Notes under the pieces: generated by a model
Told to the model about the DNA's origin: nothing
What the model saw: only the letters and a program-made list of their open reading frames with translations
Database searches by the model: none
DNA from: Bifidobacterium breve
GTDB lineage: Bacteria; Actinomycetota; Actinomycetes; Nanopelagicales; Nanopelagicaceae
Assembly: GCA_945889195.1 (NCBI GenBank)
Contig: CAMDBB010000004.1
Coordinates: 62,001-126,000 of the forward strand
Direction: 5' to 3'
DNA length: 64,000 nucleotides
In this document: positions 53,098-60,233 of the stretch, piece by piece
Layout of the letters: every line of letters begins with the position of its first letter
Position numbering within the stretch: position 1 is the first letter of the stretch
Translations under genes and position numbers: made by a program

Positions 53098-53162
53098 GAG
53101 TGAACTATACGCTTTCCGGGAGCAGGGAGATTCTTCTAATTTCTCGCAAACCACCTCTCCAA

Positions 53163-53190
53163 GGCAGCGGAGATCCTAAAAGCCAAGTAA
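53163..53190 (+). repeat. Right direct repeat (att-like) of the catabolic island
   Basis: GGCAGCGGAGATCC...AAAGCCAAGTAA, matching 31167-31194 at 27 of 28 bases (one more A matches on the left). In frame it still encodes AAEILKAK and a stop, i.e. a detached 3' end of a CDGSH-like gene. Confidence 0.85.
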
Positions 53191-53233
53191 GTGTGTCGCG
53201 GGGTAATGGCTAGGCGCAGGCGTACCCTTAATT

Positions 53234-53701
53234 ATGGCTAAAAAAGAGAACGAGTTAGCAGAGAAGTCGATCCTGCCACTCAAATATGTTGATGCAGTTG
53301 AAGATATCTTTCATGCGATTCTTGCTATAGCGCTTCTGATTATCGGAATAGGCGCTTTTTACTTCAGCATCGAACGTCTGATTACAACTGCGCCCTTCTT
53401 CCCTAATGGAATGATTCAAGGCGTTAATGACATCTTATTTATCGTCATTATTCTGGAGATCCTGCGCACTGTTATCTCGCGCTTTACAGATGGCGTCTAT
53501 CAGCTCGATAAGTTCTTGATTATTGGAGTCATCGCTGCTGTGCGACACATTCTGACTGTGGGCGCATCCCTTACTCTTCAAACAGGTAAGAGCGATGAGG
53601 CATTTGATCGTGCAATCTATGAAATGGGACTTAACGCGATCATCGTGGTGGCGCTGGTCTTTGCCATCTTCTTATCGAAGAGCGCACACCGGAATAAATA
53701 G
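53234..53701 (+). CDS. PsiE-like phosphate-starvation-inducible membrane protein
   Basis: 155 residues with four hydrophobic helices. 'ILFIVIILEILRTVISRFTDG' and 'FLIIGVIAAVRHILTVG' match the PsiE family blocks (the E-x-x-R-T and A-x-x-R-x-I patterns). PsiE proteins are phosphate-starvation-inducible in enterobacteria but of unknown mechanism. It is the first gene right of the island. Confidence 0.82.
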   Translation: MAKKENELAEKSILPLKYVDAVEDIFHAILAIALLIIGIGAFYFSIERLITTAPFFPNGMIQGVNDILFIVIILEILRTVISRFTDGVYQLDKFLIIGVIAAVRHILTVGASLTLQTGKSDEAFDRAIYEMGLNAIIVVALVFAIFLSKSAHRNK

Positions 53702-53703
53702 CT

Positions 53704-53826
53704 TTACTCGAAGTCTCCACCGCGGCCTGTAAGGCGCTTTGGGTTCTTGCGTGGGCGATCTACGCGGGTCACCAGAAAAATCGTGGCGACCGCGTAGATA
53801 GCGATAATTACAATTCCGAAACGCAT
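53704..53826 (-). CDS. 40-residue membrane protein, translationally coupled
   Basis: The ATG at 53826 overlaps the TAA of the upstream gene (TAATG), so translation is coupled. The peptide MRFGIVIIAIYAVATIFLVT is one membrane helix, followed by a basic tail (RVDRPRKNPKRLTGRGG). No family recognised. Too short for usual gene calling. Confidence 0.55.
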   Translation of the reverse strand: MRFGIVIIAIYAVATIFLVTRVDRPRKNPKRLTGRGGDFE

Positions 53827-54203
53827 TAGGCGCCGAGTACTGCCCAGACGACCAAGGCGAAGATAGCTAGGTCAAGGCCGACGATGGCAATTGCTGAAAG
53901 TGAAAGTAGTCCGCGTGATTCTGCAATCTTCTTTGAAAGAGCTGTTGGCTCTTCTGCGTTCTTCATGTCGATAAGAAGGGCTTCTGCTTCGCGAACAGCT
54001 GCGTATTGGCTGATGGTTGCAAGGATTCCTGTTGCTGCTGCAACGCCGATGGTGAGGTACTTAGCGCCATCTGATGCATTTTCAAATGCACCGAAGGCTG
54101 CAACGGCGAAGACGCCGATGAGTACGAGCGCAGGTGCTACCTGAGCCTGAACAATTTGAACGCGTAGCTCATTCCACGCTTTGACTGTTGCTTTTGCCTT
54201 CAT
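53826..54203 (-). CDS. Membrane protein of unknown function
   Basis: 125 residues. Three hydrophobic segments (VAPALVLIGVFAVAAFGAF, YLTIGVAAATGILATI, LSAIAIVGLDLAIFALVVWAVL) with a charged helix between the second and third. No family recognised. Its stop overlaps the start of the 40-residue membrane protein, so the two may form a small membrane complex. Confidence 0.6.
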   Translation of the reverse strand: MKAKATVKAWNELRVQIVQAQVAPALVLIGVFAVAAFGAFENASDGAKYLTIGVAAATGILATISQYAAVREAEALLIDMKNAEEPTALSKKIAESRGLLSLSAIAIVGLDLAIFALVVWAVLGA

Positions 54204-54295
54204 GGTCAGACCTCTTCCGTTCGATAAGAATCCAAAGTGGATGGTAGGAGATTAAGGGCTTGAGCCTTGAGGCGCTAGCCCAAAATCGGGGGCTT

Positions 54296-56344
54296 TTACT
54301 TAACAGTGAGGGATTTGTTGAGGATCAGGCGTCCTTGCACCTGGACCGTCACAATCTTCTTGCCTGGGGTGACTTTATTAATGCCGACCTTGCTGGTCTT
54401 GCCGTTGATCTTGACGACGACCTGCATTCCGGTGACATTGTTGACATAGACCTTGACGATGCCCTTGCCAACGAATGCGCTGGCCTTAGGTGTTGGCGCG
54501 GCTGTAACAGTGACAGTGAAGGTACGAGAGATACCTGCAAAGGTTGCTGTTGCAGCTTGGGTGGCGGTGATGGTTGTTACGCCAGCTGCAACTGCTGTGA
54601 TGGCGGCACCAGTGGTTCGCGCGATTGCTGGGTTACTTGATGTGTAGCTCCATGCACCAGTTGATTGGCTCGTTGGTGTTGCAATTGTTTGTGAAGCACC
54701 TGCAACCATCGCCTTATTGGTAAAGGTTGAAATTACTGGTGCAGGTTTGACGGTGATGTTTGTCTGCACAGTTGGTGATTGGCCATATTTGCCAGCAGGT
54801 TCTTGGTAGGCAGAGATGATGGCAGTTCCAGCCTTGACGCCGGTGATGACGTTATCGACGATTGAAACAATTGTTGGATCAGAGGAGGCAAATATCCATT
54901 TGCCCGTTGAGTTTGATTGTGGGGTAACTGGTGTTGTCAGTTTTTCGCCAACGCCAACTGCAAGTGGGTTAAAGGCTCCGATAGTTGGGGGAGTGCCGAT
55001 AACGAGAACTTCAAAGGTAATTGAAGTGGCGGTGTAGGTATCGGTGGCAGGTTGAGACAGAGTAATAATTGCGCGCCCTGCGCTATCAAATTGCATGTTG
55101 CCATTGTTGATAGCAACGATTGTTGGCGCACTCGATGTTGCACTCCATGCACCGTTAGAAAGTGAAGTTGGGTAGACAATCTTCAGCGCTGGGTCTCCGA
55201 CCAACTTGGTGACGTTAGGTAGAGCAGTCAGCGTTTGTTTGCCGAGAATTCTTACCTTGATGGCAATCGGTCCTGAGGCACTGTAATTTCCAGTAGCTGC
55301 TTGTGTTGCAGTCAGCGTGATAGTGCCTGGCTTTGTGGCAATCAGGTTGAGGCCATTAACTGATGCGATTGTTGGATCGGATGAGGTGAAGACCCAAGCG
55401 GCCGGTGAGTTAGATGTAGGTGCTTTAAAAGGAATGAGTTTGGTCGCGCCTGGATCTAGTTCGGTGGTGATGTCTTTAAATTCACCGAGTGCAGTAGTGG
55501 GCGCAACTGCTTGGATGGTGACCTTCATAGAAACTGATGCAGAGCGGAAGCCACCGGCAGGAGATTGCTTTGCAGTGATGGTGGCAGTTCCTGTCTTGAG
55601 AGCAACGATGGTGTAACCCTCGAGACCAACAACTGATGGATCAGAACTTGTGAGAGTCCATGCGCCGGTTGAATTTGATTTCGGCATTGTGAGCTGCACT
55701 TTTGAGACAGAGTCGATAGATAAAGTGATATCGCTAAAGGATCCGATAGTCGGAGCCGGTGCGTTGATAGTTAAGGTCATCGTTTTTGTTGCAGTGGTCC
55801 ACTTCTGAGTGATTGCTTGGTTGGCGCGAATCTGAACTGTGCCGCCATCTCGCAAGGCAACGGTATTTCCTGAAACAGTTGCGATAGCAGGGTTGAGAGA
55901 TTCGTAAGTCCAGACGCCATCTGATGTTGAAGTTGGCGGCGTTAAATTGATGAAGTTCTGCGACAAGTTAACGGTGAGATCGTTAAATCCACCGATAGTT
56001 GGAATACCTGGGTTTACTGTTAAACGACTGAAATCTGAGACTCCGTTGTATTCAGCAGTTGCTGCCTGGACATAGCGAATAACGGTGCTACCCACTGAGA
56101 GCAGTGTGAGAGTCAGCCCATTTGCGGTGGCGATGGCCGGGTTGGTGATTTCAACAGACCAGGCGCCCGGTGAGTTTGAGGTTGGGGGAGTCAAGGTAAT
56201 GGTGCGCTTCTCGATGGTGGTCACGGTGGCTTCAGGTCGGCTGGAGATGATGGTCAGCGCCGCGTTGGCAGTTGGGGCTGCAACTAAAGTGAGGGCGCCA
56301 AGAAGGGCTGAAGTTAGAAGAAGTGCTGTTACCTTTGTTCTCAT
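54296..56344 (-). CDS. Large secreted Ig-like repeat surface protein
   Basis: 682 residues from the ATG at 56344; the longer frame lacks a signal, while MRTKVTALLLTSALLGALTLVAAPTANA is one. Seven tandem ~80-90-residue units follow, each with a 'PTSNSxGAW' turn (SPGAW, SDGVW, STGAW, SPAAW, SNGAW, STGKW, STGAW) and a closing 'GTxTITAxQ' strand, in BIG-like style. The last ~75 residues are a different domain ('KASAFVGKGIVKVYVNN...KVQGRLILNKSL'-like). No sortase signal. Probably surface-associated or adhesive; unit number may vary between strains. Confidence 0.8.
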   Translation of the reverse strand: MRTKVTALLLTSALLGALTLVAAPTANAALTIISSRPEATVTTIEKRTITLTPPTSNSPGAWSVEITNPAIATANGLTLTLLSVGSTVIRYVQAATAEYNGVSDFSRLTVNPGIPTIGGFNDLTVNLSQNFINLTPPTSTSDGVWTYESLNPAIATVSGNTVALRDGGTVQIRANQAITQKWTTATKTMTLTINAPAPTIGSFSDITLSIDSVSKVQLTMPKSNSTGAWTLTSSDPSVVGLEGYTIVALKTGTATITAKQSPAGGFRSASVSMKVTIQAVAPTTALGEFKDITTELDPGATKLIPFKAPTSNSPAAWVFTSSDPTIASVNGLNLIATKPGTITLTATQAATGNYSASGPIAIKVRILGKQTLTALPNVTKLVGDPALKIVYPTSLSNGAWSATSSAPTIVAINNGNMQFDSAGRAIITLSQPATDTYTATSITFEVLVIGTPPTIGAFNPLAVGVGEKLTTPVTPQSNSTGKWIFASSDPTIVSIVDNVITGVKAGTAIISAYQEPAGKYGQSPTVQTNITVKPAPVISTFTNKAMVAGASQTIATPTSQSTGAWSYTSSNPAIARTTGAAITAVAAGVTTITATQAATATFAGISRTFTVTVTAAPTPKASAFVGKGIVKVYVNNVTGMQVVVKINGKTSKVGINKVTPGKKIVTVQVQGRLILNKSLTVK

Positions 56345-56439
56345 AGGGCCATTATCTTTTTTTACAACGAAAGCCCATCGTTGCGACACCCCTAAAGAGC
56401 TATGGGATTTTCTGTGAAATGAAAGGCAGGAGAGTAGAG

Positions 56440-57402
56440 ATGAATACATTTAAGTGGGGTTTTGTCGGAGCGGGAATGATCGCCAAGAAGGCGCTCTATC
56501 CAGCAATCAGTAAGTCCAGCGTGGGTGAAATCTATGCAGTGGCATCTCGCGATGCCGACCGCGCCATGACGATTTCACCTAAGGGTTTGATCTATACCGA
56601 TTACGACCAGATGTTTGCAGACCCTGCTGTCGATGGCGTCTATATCTCACTGCCTAACGCCTTTCACTTGCCAGTTGCTATCAAAGCGATGAAGGCGGGC
56701 AAGCATGTCTTGTGCGAAAAGCCGCTGGGGATGAATGCTGCCGAGGTACGAGAAGCCATTGAAGTTTCCGAGAAGATGGGCGTGCTCTTTGTTGAGGCAT
56801 CCTGGAATAGATGGCATCCGCGCACACAGCGAGTGCATGAAATTGTTCGCTCTGGAAAGTTAGGGGCCATTAAGCGCATCCGTACTGCCTTTACCTATTC
56901 AGGTTTGGATGATGCCAATATCCGCCTTGATCCAACTATCGGTGGTGGCATCTTGTATGACTTGGGGCCATATTCAACGGTGGCACCGCTCTGGCTACTT
57001 GATTTTCCTAAGGTTGAAAACTTATCTGTGCAGACCGTCTTCCATGAAGGTGGAGTCGACGAAACAACTCGTGTGAATTACCGTTTAGGTAACACAGTCT
57101 GCGAGACGGTGGCATCGTGCAACATTCCAGATTCCAGTTGGTTTATCGTCGAAGGCGAAAAGGGTTCTGTGCGCATGGGCGGCATGAACGCCTTTAACTC
57201 ACATAACGCGCCTAGTGATCTCGAGATTGAGATTGATGGAGTAACAACCATCGAAAACTTTAGAGGGTGCGATCCGTATCAGTTGATGGCAGATGCCTTT
57301 GCTGGTCGTGCTCGTGGAGGCAGCGATTGGGTAATGCCGTTATCCGAGTCTCTTCGCTTTGCTGAACTCTTTGATGCCTCTTTTGCCTTGATGAAGAAGT
57401 AG
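56440..57402 (+). CDS. Gfo/Idh/MocA-family oxidoreductase
   Basis: 320 residues from the ATG at 56440, preceded by AGGAGA. Rossmann 'WGFVGAGMIAKKALYPAI', EKP motif 'GKHVLCEKPLGMN', and 'TIGGGILYDLGPYSTVAPLWLL' with the catalytic Asp/Tyr region. It resembles dihydrodiol/D-xylose-1-dehydrogenase-like members. Not clustered with the island. Convergent with the DUF1801 gene, directly abutting. Confidence 0.9.
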   Translation: MNTFKWGFVGAGMIAKKALYPAISKSSVGEIYAVASRDADRAMTISPKGLIYTDYDQMFADPAVDGVYISLPNAFHLPVAIKAMKAGKHVLCEKPLGMNAAEVREAIEVSEKMGVLFVEASWNRWHPRTQRVHEIVRSGKLGAIKRIRTAFTYSGLDDANIRLDPTIGGGILYDLGPYSTVAPLWLLDFPKVENLSVQTVFHEGGVDETTRVNYRLGNTVCETVASCNIPDSSWFIVEGEKGSVRMGGMNAFNSHNAPSDLEIEIDGVTTIENFRGCDPYQLMADAFAGRARGGSDWVMPLSESLRFAELFDASFALMKK

Positions 57403-57957
57403 TTACTTAAGCTCTGCAACTCTGGCTTTGACCATTGCCAGGATTAACTTCTCTTCGACCTTCCAATCGCTGGGAATCACGATTGTCTTCTTGTTGAGCT
57501 TGAGATGAGGCATCTGATCGCGAAAAGCATCAAGGACATCGGTGCTCCATGGAGCGATGGTGATGTGGTTCTTAGATGCCGATGCACCAAAGATGTAGTC
57601 ATCGCCTAACTTGATCATGGGCTGATTCCAGGCAACGACAAGTTCTGTCTTTGGGTACTTGGTTTGGATTGTTTTAAAGATCTTGCGCATCGTGGTTGCT
57701 TGCTTGGGATCAATTGTCTTGAAGAAGTCAGCAGCTGTGTCATGGCGCCTAGATGATGTTGATCCACGTGAATACATCACGAGGGCATTGGCATGGGCTT
57801 GTGAAAAACCGTAGTTCTCGCGCAGGTGAGCAATCTGCTGCGGGTACTTCTCGTCCTTGATTTCCTTCATGACTTTGAACCAGAAGGACATCTTTTCGCC
57901 ATAACGCTTCTCAATAGCCGGAAAGTGCGCTTCGCGACTCGGATCTTTAGGCGGCAT
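57403..57957 (-). CDS. DUF4287/DUF1801-domain protein
   Basis: 184 residues. The N-terminal ~65 residues ('EAHFPAIEKRYGEKMSFWFKVMKEI...QIAHLRENYGFSQAHANALVMYSRG') match DUF4287, and the remainder ('TMRKIFKTIQTKYPKTELVVAWNQPMIKLGDDYIFGASASKNHITIAPW') matches DUF1801 (YdhG/frataxin-like fold). Roles of the family are poorly defined; some members act in iron handling. Divergent from the cupin gene. Confidence 0.82.
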   Translation of the reverse strand: MPPKDPSREAHFPAIEKRYGEKMSFWFKVMKEIKDEKYPQQIAHLRENYGFSQAHANALVMYSRGSTSSRRHDTAADFFKTIDPKQATTMRKIFKTIQTKYPKTELVVAWNQPMIKLGDDYIFGASASKNHITIAPWSTDVLDAFRDQMPHLKLNKKTIVIPSDWKVEEKLILAMVKARVAELK

Positions 57958-57996
57958 AGCGATAAGAATAATCTAGGTAACGAGTAAGATTCGCAG

Positions 57997-58341
57997 GTGC
58001 TGGAATTTTCAGAGCGTCCGTGGGGTAGCTATCAAGTGCTGCACTCCACCCCTCTTGCTCAAGTAAAAGAGATTAAGGTCAAGGCGGGTTCTCGCCTTTC
58101 CTATCAAACCCACCAAAAGCGCGCCGAGCATTGGTTTATCGTGCAGGGGCCAGCAGTTGTCACTATTGATGGCGTGACTAAGACACTCGAGACTGGCGCT
58201 TCGATTGATATCGGCATTGGCGTAGCTCATCGCATGGCAGCGCCGAGCACTAATGATGTGCTCTTTATTGAGGTTCAGACAGGCACTTACTTTGGCGAAG
58301 ATGACATCGTTCGCCTCGAGGATGATTTCGGCCGAAACTAG
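57997..58341 (+). CDS. Cupin domain protein, mannose-6-phosphate isomerase type II-like
   Basis: 114 residues, GTG start. '[12 protein letters not shown]' and '[38 protein letters not shown]' (split here) are the PMI type II/mannose-1-phosphate-guanylyltransferase C-terminal cupin blocks, with metal ligands in HQKRAEHW. It lacks the nucleotidyltransferase domain, so it is a stand-alone sugar-phosphate cupin. Overlaps the end of the convergent lexA by 4 bp. Confidence 0.83.
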   Translation: MLEFSERPWGSYQVLHSTPLAQVKEIKVKAGSRLSYQTHQKRAEHWFIVQGPAVVTIDGVTKTLETGASIDIGIGVAHRMAAPSTNDVLFIEVQTGTYFGEDDIVRLEDDFGRN

Positions 58342-58994
58342 ATAGAGCGTAGGACTGCGGTAACGATTCCTAGTACTTCGCATTGGTCGCCATCGATAGG
58401 CGCAAAGTCATCGTTGGCAGGAAGCAACCAGATGTGGCCGCTCTTACGTGAGAAGGTCTTCACTGTTGCTTCGCCATCGATCATGGCAGCGACGATATCT
58501 CCGTTATTGGCATCTTTCTGCTGGCGAATAACAACGTAATCGCCATCGCAGATTGCTGCATCAATCATTGATTCGCCCTTGACCTTGAGCATAAAGAGAT
58601 CGCCCTTGCCGACGAGAGATTCAGGAAGTGGGAAAGTTTCTTCAACTTGTTGATCGGCCGTGATAGGAACACCTGCTGCGATCGAACCAACGAGTGGGAT
58701 AAAGCGAGTCTTATCTGTGTGGGCGCCAGCACCGCTCATGTGATCAGGAAGGACGACCTCCATGGCGCGACCGCGATCAGCATCGCGGCGGATAAAGCCC
58801 TTCTCTTCGAGGATATCGAGCTGGTACTTGACCGAGGCGGGGGAGTTGAGGCCGGCTGCTTCGCCGATTTCGCGCATTGAGGGGGCATAGCCTTGGCTCT
58901 CGGTGGAGCTCTTGATGAATTCGAGGATCGATACCTGGCGGGTGGTCAGCTCAGGCTTGGTTACAGGGGTCTTAGAGGTGGGGTTCTTGGCCAT
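58338..58994 (-). CDS. lexA: LexA repressor
   Basis: 218 residues from the ATG at 58994 ([10 protein letters not shown]). Winged helix-turn-helix at ~20-85 ('[32 protein letters not shown]'), cleavage site A-G in '[10 protein letters not shown]', and catalytic Ser in '[11 protein letters not shown]' with Lys in 'GEATVKTF'. It represses the SOS regulon and self-cleaves with RecA. A 16-bp LexA box lies at 59026-59041 just before the gene, so it is autoregulated. Confidence 0.96.
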   Translation of the reverse strand: MAKNPTSKTPVTKPELTTRQVSILEFIKSSTESQGYAPSMREIGEAAGLNSPASVKYQLDILEEKGFIRRDADRGRAMEVVLPDHMSGAGAHTDKTRFIPLVGSIAAGVPITADQQVEETFPLPESLVGKGDLFMLKVKGESMIDAAICDGDYVVIRQQKDANNGDIVAAMIDGEATVKTFSRKSGHIWLLPANDDFAPIDGDQCEVLGIVTAVLRSI

Positions 58995-59025
58995 ACACAG
59001 ATTGTTCCACAGGTTGGGGATAAAT

Positions 59026-59041
59026 TCAAACAAATGTTCGA
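59026..59041. promoter_or_regulatory. LexA box, proximal to lexA
   Basis: TCAAACAAATGTTCGA, one base off the actinobacterial TCGAAC-N4-GTTCGA consensus. It is 32 bp before the lexA start. Confidence 0.8.
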
Positions 59042-59084
59042 AAAAATCTTGCAGATGTCGGTGGGTGGGTATATGGTTTTCCTA

Positions 59085-59100
59085 TCGAACAAGTGTTCGA
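59085..59100. promoter_or_regulatory. LexA box, proximal to LysM gene
   Basis: TCGAACAAGTGTTCGA: perfect inverted repeat with a 4-bp centre, matching the actinobacterial SOS box. It is 42 bp before the LysM gene start and 44 bp from the other LexA box. Confidence 0.9.
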
Positions 59101-59141
59101 AAACCTTCCCCAAGGTTTTAGCAGGTAGCAGGAGAAGAACC

Positions 59142-59504
59142 ATGAGCGCTATAACCATTGACACATCTAAAGTCATTGATTTGCAAGGCTTTTCGGCCAA
59201 TCCGTCTGGCATCTCTCTCAATCGCCGCGGCCGTCTAGCTCGTACCGTCGTGGTTCTCTCCCTCGCTATCGTCCTCGGCTCAGTCGTCAGCGCTAAAGCT
59301 GGAGCTGGCACCGAAGCGGCTGCCACCAAGGCCTACTCCTTTATTACCGTCACGGTCGCTCCTGGTGAGACCGTCTGGTCTCTAGCCAGCCGTGTGGCAG
59401 CAGGCGGGGATGTGCGCTCGCTCGTCTCCGAGATCATCACCGTTAACTCACTGGCATCAGTTGATCTGACCGCAGGCCAGAAGCTACGCATCCCACTCAG
59501 CTAA
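59142..59504 (+). CDS. LysM-domain protein, SOS-controlled (cell-division-suppressor-like)
   Basis: 120 residues from the ATG at 59142 after AGGAGAAG. One membrane helix at ~34-52 ('RTVVVLSLAIVLGSVVSA') is followed by a LysM domain at ~70-119 ('YSFITVTVAPGETVWSLASRVAAGGDVRSLVSEIITVNSL...GQKLRIPLS'). Gene order next to lexA, size and LysM domain parallel the DivS (Corynebacterium) and ChiZ (mycobacterial Rv2719c) SOS proteins that slow division. The LexA box upstream supports this. Sequence identity is not claimed. Confidence 0.8.
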   Translation: MSAITIDTSKVIDLQGFSANPSGISLNRRGRLARTVVVLSLAIVLGSVVSAKAGAGTEAAATKAYSFITVTVAPGETVWSLASRVAAGGDVRSLVSEIITVNSLASVDLTAGQKLRIPLS

Positions 59505-59590
59505 AGCTTTTTTCAAGACCCACCTGCGACACGCGGCACGACCGTAGTTACTCATCCGGCAAAGCCTCAAGAAATGCTTTATAGTTCCCA

Positions 59591-59600
59591 CTATATGTAG
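59591..59600. promoter_or_regulatory. NrdR box 1
   Basis: Core CTATATGTAG within CCCACTATATGTAGGGGT; fits the NrdR consensus acaCwATATcTwGtgt. It is 31 bp from box 2, the usual spacing of NrdR box pairs. Confidence 0.75.
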
Positions 59601-59621
59601 GGGTCGAAGAGGCAAAAACTT

Positions 59622-59631
59622 CCATAAGTAG
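59622..59631. promoter_or_regulatory. NrdR box 2
   Basis: Core CCATAAGTAG followed by TGG; partial match to the NrdR consensus, with centre 31 bp downstream of box 1 (about three helix turns). Confidence 0.6.
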
Positions 59632-59711
59632 TGGTTTTAGGGTAGTTTTGCAGATTCGCCAATACATCTAAAAATTGGAATTTCTAGTATTTCGAAGGGA
59701 GACACGCCGAG

Positions 59712-60230
59712 ATGATTTGCCCGTTCTGCAGACACGATGATTCCCGAGTCGTCGACTCCCGTCCGGTCCTTGACGGCACAGAAATCCGCCGCCGCCGCGA
59801 ATGTCCAAAGTGCGGCCAGCGATTCTCAACTCAAGAGGTTGCACTCCTCAACATCATTAAGCGATCAGGGGCTACCGAACCATTTAGCCGCGAGAAGGTC
59901 CTTGTGGGCGTACGTAAAGCCTGCCAAGGTCGCCCAGTAAATGAAGATGATTTGGTTTTACTAGCCCAGCGAGTAGAAGAGACCCTTCGCTCAACCGGCC
60001 AAGCTGAAATCGAAGCGCAAGAAGTTGGGTTGGCAATTCTTGCGCCACTACGCGAACTCGATGAGGTTGCTTACCTCCGATATGCGTCTGTGTACCGTAA
60101 CTTTGCCTCCCTTGAAGATTTCGAAGGAGAAATTGCACTTCTCCGCGCTCTACCTTCGAATGCAACAGAAGAAACACCAGCTACAAAAGTAAGAACACCA
60201 GAAAATACAAACCAGAAGACGGGGAAATAA
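59712..60230 (+). CDS. nrdR: Transcriptional repressor NrdR
   Basis: 172 residues. Zinc ribbon '[18 protein letters not shown]...[16 protein letters not shown]' followed by an ATP-cone ('[24 protein letters not shown]'-like, here [16 protein letters not shown]). NrdR binds ATP/dATP and represses ribonucleotide reductase genes. It is co-transcribed with nrdJ 3 bp downstream and has two NrdR boxes in its leader, so it probably represses itself and nrdJ. Confidence 0.96.
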   Translation: MICPFCRHDDSRVVDSRPVLDGTEIRRRRECPKCGQRFSTQEVALLNIIKRSGATEPFSREKVLVGVRKACQGRPVNEDDLVLLAQRVEETLRSTGQAEIEAQEVGLAILAPLRELDEVAYLRYASVYRNFASLEDFEGEIALLRALPSNATEETPATKVRTPENTNQKTGK

Positions 60231-60233
60231 CAT

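Larger units (their letters stand above)
31167..53190. mobile_element. 22-kb catabolic genomic island flanked by direct repeats
   Basis: The interval between the two copies of the 28-bp repeat contains an IclR regulator, a sugar-type ABC importer, a set of linked degradative enzymes and, last, PPDK, all absent from the style of the flanking core genes. Duplication of a gene's 3' end is the classic trace of site-specific integration that keeps the target gene intact. No integrase, transposase or relaxase gene is visible inside, so the element would be either immobile now or moved by a factor in trans, or exchanged by homologous recombination between repeats. Confidence 0.75.

Noticed and set aside
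58893-59141. N-terminal extension of the LysM protein reaching back into lexA
   Set aside because: It would run through both LexA boxes and the lexA start; the ATG at 59142 has a good ribosome site.
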